Of a stretch of DNA of 64,000 nucleotides, positions 34,956 through 42,170 are shown piece by piece; within the stretch, counting starts at the first letter, position 1; every line of letters begins with the position of its first letter. Both the position numbers and the translations under genes were made by a program. Source of the DNA: Mycolicibacterium lacusdiani (GTDB lineage: Bacteria > Actinomycetota > Actinomycetes > Mycobacteriales > Mycobacteriaceae); contig NZ_JAKCFC010000008.1 of NCBI RefSeq assembly GCF_021916785.1, forward strand, positions 124,001 through 188,000, written 5' to 3'. The notes beneath the pieces are model-generated. The model was not told the origin of the DNA. It saw only the letters and a list, made by a program, of their open reading frames with translations, and ran no database searches.

Positions 34956-35842
34956 ACGACCGCACCGTGATCATCACCGGCGCCAACGCGGGGTTGGGCC
35001 TCGAATGCGCGCGGAGCATCCTCGAGCGCGACGACGCGTGGCACGTCGTGCTCGCGGTGCGCGACCCGCGCCGCGGCGAAGCGGCGGTCACCGAACTCGC
35101 GGCGACTCGACGGTGCACGGTGATGCGATGCGATCTCGGCTCGCTGGCGTCCGTCGGTGGGTTCCTCGAGGGGTTCGTCGCCGCCGGTCTGCCACCACTG
35201 CAGGCCGTCGTGTGCAATGCCGGCCTGCAGGTGGTGGACGGCACGCAACGGACGGCCGACGGCTTCGAAATGACCTTCGGCGTGAACCATCTCGGGCACT
35301 TTGCGCTGATTCGCGGTCTGCTCGAGCACCTCGACGCGCCCGCCCGCATCGTCGTCGTGAGCAGCGGTACCCACGACCCGGCGAAGTTCACCGGGATGCC
35401 GAAGCCTGTGTACACGTCGGCCGAGGACTTGGCGCACCCGGCGACCCCCGGTGAGGGACGGCGCCTCTACACCACGTCGAAGCTGTGCAACGTGCTCTTC
35501 GCCTACGAACTGGATCGCCGGCTCGGACAAGGCGCCCGCGGTATAACGGTCACCGCCTTCGATCCCGGCCTCATGCCGGGGTCGGGGCTCGCTCGCGAGT
35601 ACGCGCCACTGCAGAAGTTCCTCTGGCGCTACCTCTTTCCGGTGCTGCGCGTGTTGCCCAACGTGAACAGCAGCCGCGGATCAGGCCGGCGGCTGGCCGC
35701 GCTCGCAGTCGATCCGTCGTTCGATGGCGTCACTGGCGCCTACTTCGAAGGCGGCAAGGCCATCCGCTCGTCGGAGGACTCCTATGACGCCGCCAAGGCC
35801 CTCGACCTGTGGACCACCAGCGAGCAGTTGGTCGACTCGTAG
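34952..35842 (+). CDS. SDR oxidoreductase, protochlorophyllide-reductase-like
   Basis: A 296-residue short-chain dehydrogenase. VIITGANAGLGLECAR is the cofactor loop, with RDPRRGE after strand 2 suggesting NADP(H). CNAGLQ and VNHLGHFALIRGLL follow, the catalytic serine is in VVSSGTH and the catalytic pair is YTTSK. The C-terminal region resembles plant protochlorophyllide reductases and retinol dehydrogenases. In mycobacteria such proteins are usually reductases of xenobiotic or lipid carbonyls; the substrate is unknown. Translationally coupled to the upstream TetR gene. Confidence 0.9.
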   Translation: MNDRTVIITGANAGLGLECARSILERDDAWHVVLAVRDPRRGEAAVTELAATRRCTVMRCDLGSLASVGGFLEGFVAAGLPPLQAVVCNAGLQVVDGTQRTADGFEMTFGVNHLGHFALIRGLLEHLDAPARIVVVSSGTHDPAKFTGMPKPVYTSAEDLAHPATPGEGRRLYTTSKLCNVLFAYELDRRLGQGARGITVTAFDPGLMPGSGLAREYAPLQKFLWRYLFPVLRVLPNVNSSRGSGRRLAALAVDPSFDGVTGAYFEGGKAIRSSEDSYDAAKALDLWTTSEQLVDS

Positions 35843-35851
35843 GCTCGGTGT

Positions 35852-36673
35852 GTGCCATCCGAGCCCACCGCCACCCCGCAGCTCGGCGTGGTCGGCCGCG
35901 CGGCCACCGCGTCGACGTTCGACCTCGACCGCTGGGCGCCGTCCGACGAGGCGGCGCGGTGGGTCGAGAACTTCTGGTCGGTCACGTGGGACCGCACCGG
36001 CTGCGAGCCATTCGAGAGCATGGTGATCACCTTTCCGAGCATGCATCTCACCCACGAGTGGGGGACCGACGGCATTCGGCATGGCCACCGGCTGCCCGCA
36101 ACGCTGATCCACGGTGTCGTGGATACGGTCTTCACGACGACGCTCACACGGCGCGGCGCCGTCGTGGGCGTCCGGTTCCGGCCGGGCGGTTTCGCCGCCC
36201 GCTTCGACCGCGATGCCGCCGCCTACACCCGGCGGACGGTGCGTCTGGACGACGAGACCTTCGGCGATGCACTACTTCTCGCCGATGACCGCGATGCGGC
36301 TGCCGCCGCGCTCGACGAGGCGATCGCCCGTCACGACCCGGTGCCCGATCCGACCTACGACGCGCTCATCGAGCTGATGGACCGCATGCGCGAGGACGGC
36401 GGACTGCACCGCGTCGAGCAGGTCATGGCGATCTCGCCGTGGAGTGCGCGCACCACCCAGCGGGTGTTCCGTCGCTACGTGGGCGTGCCGGTGAAGTGGG
36501 TGCTGTGCCGCTACCGGCTGCAGCAGGCGGCGCTGGCGATCGAGACCGACCCGGCACTCGACTTCGCCGACCTCGCCGTCGGCCACGGCTGGTACGACCA
36601 GGCGCACTTCATCAACGACTTCCGGTCGATGCTCGGCTGCACTCCCGGCGAGTACGCCGCGCGGCACCGCTAG
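35852..36673 (+). CDS. AraC-family transcriptional regulator
   Basis: A 273-residue regulator. The N-terminal 150 residues form a sensor domain of the DUF6597 type (RWVENFWSVTWDR, GVRFRPGGFAARF). The C-terminus has the double helix-turn-helix: HRVEQVMAISPWSARTTQRVFRRYVGVPVKWVLCRYRLQQAALAI, then DLAVGHGWYDQAHFINDFRSMLGCTPGEYA, the AraC signature. The start is GTG at 35852, ten bases after the SDR stop, so it may be part of that transcript. Its stop overlaps the mycolyltransferase stop by 4 bases. Target unknown. Confidence 0.9.
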   Translation: MPSEPTATPQLGVVGRAATASTFDLDRWAPSDEAARWVENFWSVTWDRTGCEPFESMVITFPSMHLTHEWGTDGIRHGHRLPATLIHGVVDTVFTTTLTRRGAVVGVRFRPGGFAARFDRDAAAYTRRTVRLDDETFGDALLLADDRDAAAAALDEAIARHDPVPDPTYDALIELMDRMREDGGLHRVEQVMAISPWSARTTQRVFRRYVGVPVKWVLCRYRLQQAALAIETDPALDFADLAVGHGWYDQAHFINDFRSMLGCTPGEYAARHR

Positions 36674-37623
36674 CGAACGCCGAGCGTGCTCTGGATGTCG
36701 GGCAGCATCTGCTGCAGCTGCTGACCCCAGTAGGGCCACGAATGGGTGCCGTTGGGCGGGAAGTTGAACGTGCCGTTGGTGCCACCCGCGGCGAGGTAGG
36801 CGTTCTGGTAGTCGCGATTCGACCCGAGGGTAAAGCTCTCGAGGAATTGTTGCGGCAGGCCCGCCACCGCACCGGGCAGATCGCTGGGCGTGCCGCTGCC
36901 GCAGTACACCCAGATGCGGGCGCCGGTCGCCACCAGCTGCGCGACGTTGACGGTCGGATCGTTGCGTGCCCACGCCGGATCGGTCCGCGGACCCCACATG
37001 GCGTCGGCCTTGAAGCCGCCCGCGTCGTTCATGGCCAAGCCGACGAGCGTCGGCCAGAACCCGTCGGACAGGTGCAGGAAGCCCGACAGCGATGCGGCGT
37101 AGCGGAACTGGTCGGGGTAGTAGGTGGCCAGGTTCAGTGCGGTGGAACCGCTCATCGAGAGGCCGACGACGGCGTTGCCGGTTCGCGAGATGCCCTTGTT
37201 CTCGGCCAGCCAGGCGGGCAGTTCCTGGGTCAGGAACGTCTCCCACCGGTAGGTCTGAGTGGTGCCGTTGCCGACCGCAGGCTGGTACCAGTCCACGTAG
37301 AAGCTGGACATGCCACCGACCGGCATCACCGTCGACAGCCCCGAGTCGAGGAACCACTCGAACGCGGGAGTCTCGATGTCCCAGCCGCTGAAGTCGTCGC
37401 GCGCCCGTAGGCCGTCGAGCAGGTACACGGCGTTCGGGCCGCCGCCTTGGAACTCGACGCGGACGTTGCGGCCCATTGCCGCCGACGGCACGTCGAGGTA
37501 CTCGACGGGAAGACCGGGGCGCGAGAACGCCTGCGCAGGTGCCGGACTCGTGACGCCGACGAGTCCGGCCGTGACGACTAGCGCCAGGCCGATGCCCAGC
37601 ATTTTCTTGACGAAGCTGGTCAT
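36670..37623 (-). CDS. Antigen 85-family mycolyltransferase
   Basis: A secreted enzyme that transfers mycolic acid from trehalose monomycolate to trehalose or arabinogalactan in the outer cell wall. It has 317 residues; 1-32 form the signal peptide (cut at AQA-F). The mature start FSRPGLPVEYLDVPSAAMGR and VRVEFQGGGPNAVYLLDGL are typical. The catalytic triad is visible: Ser156 in GLSMSGS, Glu in QFLESFTLGSN and His in GTHSWPYWGQQL. The Ag85A-C form has MAASSA after the serine; here it is MSGSTA. It is closer to Ag85 enzymes than to inactive MPT51, which lacks the triad. Confidence 0.92.
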   Translation of the reverse strand: MTSFVKKMLGIGLALVVTAGLVGVTSPAPAQAFSRPGLPVEYLDVPSAAMGRNVRVEFQGGGPNAVYLLDGLRARDDFSGWDIETPAFEWFLDSGLSTVMPVGGMSSFYVDWYQPAVGNGTTQTYRWETFLTQELPAWLAENKGISRTGNAVVGLSMSGSTALNLATYYPDQFRYAASLSGFLHLSDGFWPTLVGLAMNDAGGFKADAMWGPRTDPAWARNDPTVNVAQLVATGARIWVYCGSGTPSDLPGAVAGLPQQFLESFTLGSNRDYQNAYLAAGGTNGTFNFPPNGTHSWPYWGQQLQQMLPDIQSTLGVR

Positions 37624-37682
37624 GAATCCGTTCTACTCGCCGAAAGCCATCGACGGAACCCCTCGGCACTACCAAGGTGTTG

Positions 37683-38174
37683 TCAGACCAGCGCCCGCCA
37701 CTGCTCGAGCTTGGCGTCGAACGCCATTGTCGCCGCCGGGCTGCTCGACGGGACGCGCACGGCGGGCACGCCCACCCGCACGTGACGCTCGAACAACTCC
37801 AGCGCGGCCGACCCGTTGACGACGACCCGGCCGATGCCCGGGTGGTCGCCCAGCAGCGCCTCAATGTCGTTGACGACGGCCGTCTTTCGATCGATGCGGG
37901 CGTCGAGGCTGCCTGCCCGGCGACAGCTGTGCAACACGTCCCACAGCGCGACGCCGTGCTCGGTGGCGGCCGTGATCCTGGCCTCGTACGGCGCGTCGGC
38001 GTCGAAGCCGAGCACCGCGCCCAGCAACCGCCAGAACTGGTTGCGCGGGTTGGCGTAGTAGCGCCCCGTCGCCAACGACTGCTCGCTGGGGAACGAGCCG
38101 AGCACCAGCACGCGGGCACGTGGCCCGACGATGGGCGGCAGCCCTATGCGCATCGGCTCCGGGGAGTCCGTCAT
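37683..38174 (-). CDS. Hypoxanthine-DNA glycosylase (HDG, UDG family 6)
   Basis: A 163-residue base-excision enzyme predicted to remove deaminated adenine (hypoxanthine) from DNA. Motif 1 is LVLGSFPSEQSL, followed by YYANPRNQFWRLLGAVLGF, VALWDVLHSCRRAGSLDARI and the motif 2 region VRVPSSSPAATMAF. This is the pattern of the DNA-deoxyinosine glycosylase family. ATG 38172-38174 was chosen over an ORF start 13 codons upstream; a later ATG (MRIGLPPI) is possible. It stands 6 kb from UdgB, a second member of the UDG superfamily. Confidence 0.87.
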   Translation of the reverse strand: MTDSPEPMRIGLPPIVGPRARVLVLGSFPSEQSLATGRYYANPRNQFWRLLGAVLGFDADAPYEARITAATEHGVALWDVLHSCRRAGSLDARIDRKTAVVNDIEALLGDHPGIGRVVVNGSAALELFERHVRVGVPAVRVPSSSPAATMAFDAKLEQWRALV

Positions 38175-38251
38175 GTCAGGAGGGTAGATGAGCCAGGATG
38201 TCGGGCATGGCACTCTTCGGTGGCTCAGACGACGACCGCCTCTGAACCCGG

Positions 38252-38300
38252 GATTTCGGCGCGCTCACCCGCGCTGACCGCGGACGAGCGCGCCGAAATC
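38252..38300. repeat. 49-base palindromic repeat, copy 2 (perfect)
   Basis: Perfect 15-base arms (GATTTCGGCGCGCTC and its complement) around a 19-base loop, itself GC-rich. It lies 9 bases downstream of the flavin monooxygenase stop on the minus strand, where it could act as a terminator. Same length as copy 1 at 31681. Confidence 0.85.
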
Positions 38301-38306
38301 ACGCAG

Positions 38307-40124
38307 TCAGCTGAGGTGATGCACCTCCTGCAACCCGTAGACGGGTGTGGGGATGCCTTCGTGGCGGGCCTTGAGCTGCAGCGCCAGGTACAGCGAGTAG
38401 TGCCGGGACTGGTGCAGGTTGCCGCCGTGGAACCACAGGTTCTCCTGCTGGGTCGGCTTCCACATGTTGCGCTGCTCGCCCTCCCAGGGGCCGGGATCCT
38501 TCGTGGTGCCCGACCCCAGTCCCCAGACCTTGCCGACCTTGTCGGCGACGTCCTGACCGATGAGGTCGGCAGCCCAGCCGTTCATCGAGCCGTAGCCGGT
38601 GGCGTAGACGACGACGTCTGCGGGCAGCACCGTGCCGTCGGCTAGCACCACGGCATCCTCGGTCAGGTGGTCGACCTGGCCGTGGGCGAGCTTGATGGTG
38701 CCGTCAGCGATCAGGTCGGAGGCGCCGACGTCGATGTAGTAGCCCGACCCTCGGCGAAGGTACTTCATGAACAGGCCCGAGCCGTCGTCGCCCCAGTCGA
38801 GGTCGAAGCCGGCGGCGGTCAGCCGGTCGTAGAAGTCCTTGTCCCGCTCCCGAATCGCGTCGTAGATCGGGGTCTGGAACTCGTGCATGATCCGGTACGG
38901 CAGCGACGCGAACGTCAGATCGGCCTTCTCAGTGGTCATGCCCGACTCGACGGCGCGTTCGGAGTAGAGGTCGCCGAGGCCCAGTTCCATCAGCGAGTCG
39001 GACTTCACGATGTGCGTCGAGGACCGTTGCACCATCGTGGTGTCGATCCCGTTCTCCACCAATGCCTTGCAGATGTCGTGCGCCGAGTTGTTGGAGCCGA
39101 TGACCACGGCGCGCTTGCCGACGTAGCCGTCCGGCCCGGGATGGGCGCTGGAGTGGTGCTGGTCGCCGCGGAAGACGTCCTGGCCGGGAAGCGTGGGGAC
39201 GTTGGGCTTGCCCGACATGCCGGTGGCCAGCACGAGGTGCTGCGGTCGCAGGGTCACGCGTTCGCCGTCGCGGTCGACCTCGACGGTCCAGCGCTTCTCG
39301 GCCTCGTCATAGTACGCCGACAGGCACGACGTCTTCGACCAGTACGGCACCTCCATGACGCGGGTGTAGAACTCGAGCCAGTCGCCGATCTTGTCCTTGG
39401 GCGCGAACACCGGCCAGTTCTGCGGGAACGGCAGGTACGGCAGGTGGTCGTACCAGACCGGATCGTGCAGGCACAGCGACTTGTAGCGATTGCGCCACTG
39501 GTCGCCGGGCCGCTCGTGGCGGTCGAGCACGATCGCGGGCACGCCGAGTTGCCGCAGTCGCGCCCCAAGCGCGATGCCACCCTGACCGCCGCCCACGACG
39601 ACGACGTAGGGCTGCTCGGCGTAGCCCAGCGCGGCGAGTTCGTCCTCGCGCTTCTGCGCCCACGAACGGGTGTCTTCGTCGCTGCCGTGCACCGCGCCGA
39701 GTACGCGGGACGCGCCCTTGCGTTCCTCGTGGCCCTTGAGTTCCTGAAGCGCGGTCAGGAAGGTCCACGCCTCGTCGCCCTTGAGCCGAAGGTGTCCGGT
39801 GCCGCGGCCGACGGCGGTGTCGAACTCGATGAATGCCGACGTGACGCCGTCGCCGTCGTCGGTGGCGGGTTCGCGGGTTCGGAAGTTCGTCGCATCGGTG
39901 GTCGCCGCGCGCTCGGCGAGCAGGTCGGCGATCGCGTCGCGGCCCTCGACGGTCTTGAGGTTCCAGGTGAAGGACACCAGGTCGCGCCAGTATGAGTCGA
40001 GCGCGAACTTGGCCGCGGCACGTTCGACGTCGCGTGACGCCAGGGCCAGTTCGAAGTCGCGCAGCCAGGAGTCGACGCGCTCCTGCGGCGTGAGGTCGGT
40101 GGTGGTCTCGAGCGTTGATGTCAT
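38307..40124 (-). CDS. Flavin-containing monooxygenase with N-terminal NTF2-like domain
   Basis: An FAD/NADPH enzyme of 605 residues. Residues about 1-130 look like a SnoaL/NTF2-like fold (VDSWLRDFELALASRDVERAAAKF). The FAD fingerprint VVVVGGGQGGIALGARLRQLG lies near 173. The FMO/Baeyer-Villiger-type motif is not clear. The NADPH site is VVIGSNNSAHDICKAL, and VVYATGY is near the C-terminus. Expected reaction: oxygenation of a ketone, aldehyde or heteroatom substrate. Divergent from the butanediol-type dehydrogenase with 95 bases between starts, so probably co-regulated with it. Confidence 0.88.
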   Translation of the reverse strand: MTSTLETTTDLTPQERVDSWLRDFELALASRDVERAAAKFALDSYWRDLVSFTWNLKTVEGRDAIADLLAERAATTDATNFRTREPATDDGDGVTSAFIEFDTAVGRGTGHLRLKGDEAWTFLTALQELKGHEERKGASRVLGAVHGSDEDTRSWAQKREDELAALGYAEQPYVVVVGGGQGGIALGARLRQLGVPAIVLDRHERPGDQWRNRYKSLCLHDPVWYDHLPYLPFPQNWPVFAPKDKIGDWLEFYTRVMEVPYWSKTSCLSAYYDEAEKRWTVEVDRDGERVTLRPQHLVLATGMSGKPNVPTLPGQDVFRGDQHHSSAHPGPDGYVGKRAVVIGSNNSAHDICKALVENGIDTTMVQRSSTHIVKSDSLMELGLGDLYSERAVESGMTTEKADLTFASLPYRIMHEFQTPIYDAIRERDKDFYDRLTAAGFDLDWGDDGSGLFMKYLRRGSGYYIDVGASDLIADGTIKLAHGQVDHLTEDAVVLADGTVLPADVVVYATGYGSMNGWAADLIGQDVADKVGKVWGLGSGTTKDPGPWEGEQRNMWKPTQQENLWFHGGNLHQSRHYSLYLALQLKARHEGIPTPVYGLQEVHHLS

Positions 40125-40164
40125 GTGAGCCAGGACACACCGTCAGCGCCGACCTCCACAAGGG

Positions 40165-40181
40165 CTGCAACCCCCTGCAAC
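40165..40181. promoter_or_regulatory. Helically phased direct repeat in the FMO/dehydrogenase gap
   Basis: CTGCAAC occurs at 40165-40171 and 40175-40181, one helical turn (10 bases) apart, in the divergent intergenic region. Possibly a binding site for the GAF regulator encoded nearby (inference). Confidence 0.35.
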
Positions 40182-40190
40182 TCTTACGTC

Positions 40191-40206
40191 TGTGCGCCAG
40201 GTCACA
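40191..40206. promoter_or_regulatory. CRP-like site before the butanediol-type dehydrogenase
   Basis: TGTGC-GCCAGG-TCACA matches TGTGA-N6-TCACA at 9 of 10 fixed positions. It ends 13 bases before the dehydrogenase ATG and 67 bases from the FMO start. Confidence 0.55.
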
Positions 40207-40219
40207 TAGAAACGACTGC

Positions 40220-41266
40220 ATGAGAGCAGCTGTGTACTACGGACCGAACAAGCTCGAGGTCGAGGACGTGCCAGAACCCGAACCCACGGCGGGCACCGTC
40301 AAGGTCCGCGTCGGGTTCAACGGGATCTGCGGCACCGATCTGCACGAGTACTACGCGGGCCCGATCTTCGTGCCCACCGAGCCGCACCCGCTCACCGGGC
40401 AGCAGATGCCGCTGACGATGGGCCACGAGTTCTCCGGGACGATCACCGCGGTCGGGTCGGGCGTCACCGAATGGGCCGAGGGCGACCGGGTGGCGATCAT
40501 GCCGCTGTACCGCTGCGGGCACTGTCCCGCCTGCCGGGCGGGCAACTACAACATCTGCGCCCAGATCGGTTTCCACGGCCTGATGTCCGACGGCGGCATG
40601 GCCGAGTACACCGTCGTCCCGACCGACATGCTGCACCGCCTGCCGGACAACGTGTCGCTCGAACTGGGCGCGCTGGTCGAGCCGATGTCGGTCGCGTATC
40701 ACGCGGCGACGCTCGGCGAGCCGAACGCCGACGGCACCTCGATGGTGTTCGGGGCAGGCCCGATCGGGATAGGGCTGTGGTTTGCGTTGCGCGGCAAGGG
40801 CGTCGAGGACGTGTTCGTGGTCGAGCCGTCGGCGACGCGGCGCGCGGCGATCGAGGCGCTCGGCGCGCGGACGCTCGATCCGACCGGCCTGGACGTGCCG
40901 TCCTTCATCGCCGACCACACCGACGGTCGGGGCGCCGACGCCGTGTACGACGCGGCTGGCGTCGCGCCCGCGGTCGGGACGGCGCTGGCGTGCGTAGGCG
41001 CCCGCCGGGCGATGGTCAGCGTCGCGATCTACGAGAAGCCGCTCACCACGCCGCTGCTCAATCTGGTCATGAACGAATCCCGCATCCAGGGGTCGCTCTG
41101 CTACACCGCACCCGACTTCGCCGCAGTCATCGACCTGATGTCGCGCGGCGTGTACGACACGACGGGGTGGGTGACGTCGATCGCCATCGACGACGTCATC
41201 GAGGAGGGGTTCGAGGCCCTGCACGCAGGCACGAAGATGAAGGTGCTCGTCGACCCGGGGGCGTGA
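40220..41266 (+). CDS. Zinc-dependent 2,3-butanediol dehydrogenase-type alcohol dehydrogenase
   Basis: A medium-chain dehydrogenase of 348 residues. The catalytic zinc ligands are Cys in GICGTDLHE, the GHE pair in TMGHEFSG, and Glu in LVEPMSVAYHA. Four cysteines of the structural zinc site are in RCGHCPACRAGNYNICAQ. The NAD-binding turn is VFGAGPIGIGLW. The insert FVPTEPHPLTGQQMPLTMGH is typical of (R,R)-butanediol dehydrogenases. ATG 40220 begins MRAAVYYGPNKLEVED. An ORF start 35 codons upstream would place the regulatory gap inside the protein and is rejected. Confidence 0.9.
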   Translation: MRAAVYYGPNKLEVEDVPEPEPTAGTVKVRVGFNGICGTDLHEYYAGPIFVPTEPHPLTGQQMPLTMGHEFSGTITAVGSGVTEWAEGDRVAIMPLYRCGHCPACRAGNYNICAQIGFHGLMSDGGMAEYTVVPTDMLHRLPDNVSLELGALVEPMSVAYHAATLGEPNADGTSMVFGAGPIGIGLWFALRGKGVEDVFVVEPSATRRAAIEALGARTLDPTGLDVPSFIADHTDGRGADAVYDAAGVAPAVGTALACVGARRAMVSVAIYEKPLTTPLLNLVMNESRIQGSLCYTAPDFAAVIDLMSRGVYDTTGWVTSIAIDDVIEEGFEALHAGTKMKVLVDPGA

Positions 41267-41306
41267 ATAACCGCACTGCCAAGGAAGATTCAGCGAGAGG
41301 TTCGAC

Positions 41307-42119
41307 ATGACCAGATCCATCACGCCACCACTGCTCGACACGGTCGCCTTGGTTACCGGCGCCGGTCGCGGTATAGGGCGCGGCATTGCGCTCGACCTCG
41401 CCCGCAACGGTGCCGACGTCGCACTGGTCGACGTCTCGGGGGACGCGATCGCCGCCGTCGCCGAGGAGATCGCCGAGATCGGTTCGAAGACGACGTCATT
41501 CGTCGCCGACGTGTCCGATCGTGCGCAGGTGTTCGCTGCCGTCGACCACGCCGCGTCCGCACTCGGCGGATTCGACGTGATGGTGAACAACGCAGGCATC
41601 GCCCTCGTCGGACCCATCATGGAGGTGACGCCTGAGGACCTGGCGCGGCTGTGGGCAATCAACGTCGACGGGGTGCTGTGGGGGATTCAGGCCGCGGTCG
41701 CCAAGTTCAGGGAACTCGGTTCCACCCCGGGTGAGATCACCGGCAAGATCATCAACGCGTCGTCGATCGCCGGCCACGAGGGCTTCGCGATGCTCGGTCC
41801 CTACAGTGCGACGAAGTTCGCCGTGCGCGCGCTCACCCAGGCCGCGGCCAAGGAACACGCCGGCGAGGGGATCACCGTCAACGCTTACTGCCCGGGTGTG
41901 GTGGGCACCGAGATGTGGGTGGAGATCGACAAGCGGTTCGCCGAGTTGACCGGCGCCGCGGAGGGGGAGACGTTCGAGAAGTTCGCCGCTACCATCGCGC
42001 TCGGCCGACCGGAGACACCCGAGGACGTAGCTGGTTTCGTGTCCTATCTCGCCGGCCCCGGCGCGGACTACATGACAGGCCAGGCCGGACTGATCGACGG
42101 AGGCATGGTCTATCGGTGA
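41307..42119 (+). CDS. SDR acetoin/diacetyl reductase-like enzyme
   Basis: A 270-residue short-chain dehydrogenase related to meso-butanediol dehydrogenase/acetoin reductase. LVTGAGRGIGRGIALDLARNG is the cofactor loop and DVSGD after strand 2 favours NAD(H). NNAGIAL, the serine in INASSIAGHEGF, and YSATKFAVRALTQAAA give the catalytic triad. The C-terminus is ADYMTGQAGLIDGGMVYR. GAGAGG lies 11 bases before the ATG. It follows the butanediol-type dehydrogenase by 40 bases, so both likely act on the same hydroxyketone/diol pool. Confidence 0.88.
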   Translation: MTRSITPPLLDTVALVTGAGRGIGRGIALDLARNGADVALVDVSGDAIAAVAEEIAEIGSKTTSFVADVSDRAQVFAAVDHAASALGGFDVMVNNAGIALVGPIMEVTPEDLARLWAINVDGVLWGIQAAVAKFRELGSTPGEITGKIINASSIAGHEGFAMLGPYSATKFAVRALTQAAAKEHAGEGITVNAYCPGVVGTEMWVEIDKRFAELTGAAEGETFEKFAATIALGRPETPEDVAGFVSYLAGPGADYMTGQAGLIDGGMVYR

Positions 42120-42170
42120 CTTCGTGACACCCGCGTTTGGGCCGAACTGTGACGAGGAGCACAATCGAAC

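Noticed and set aside
36670..37623. MPT51-type inactive Ag85 paralogue
   Set aside because: Ser, Glu and His of the catalytic triad are all present in the expected motifs.
38207..38245. 12-codon ORF reading MALFGGSDDDRL
   Set aside because: A tempting leader peptide or gene remnant before the repeat, but too short and with no regulated gene directly after it on that strand.
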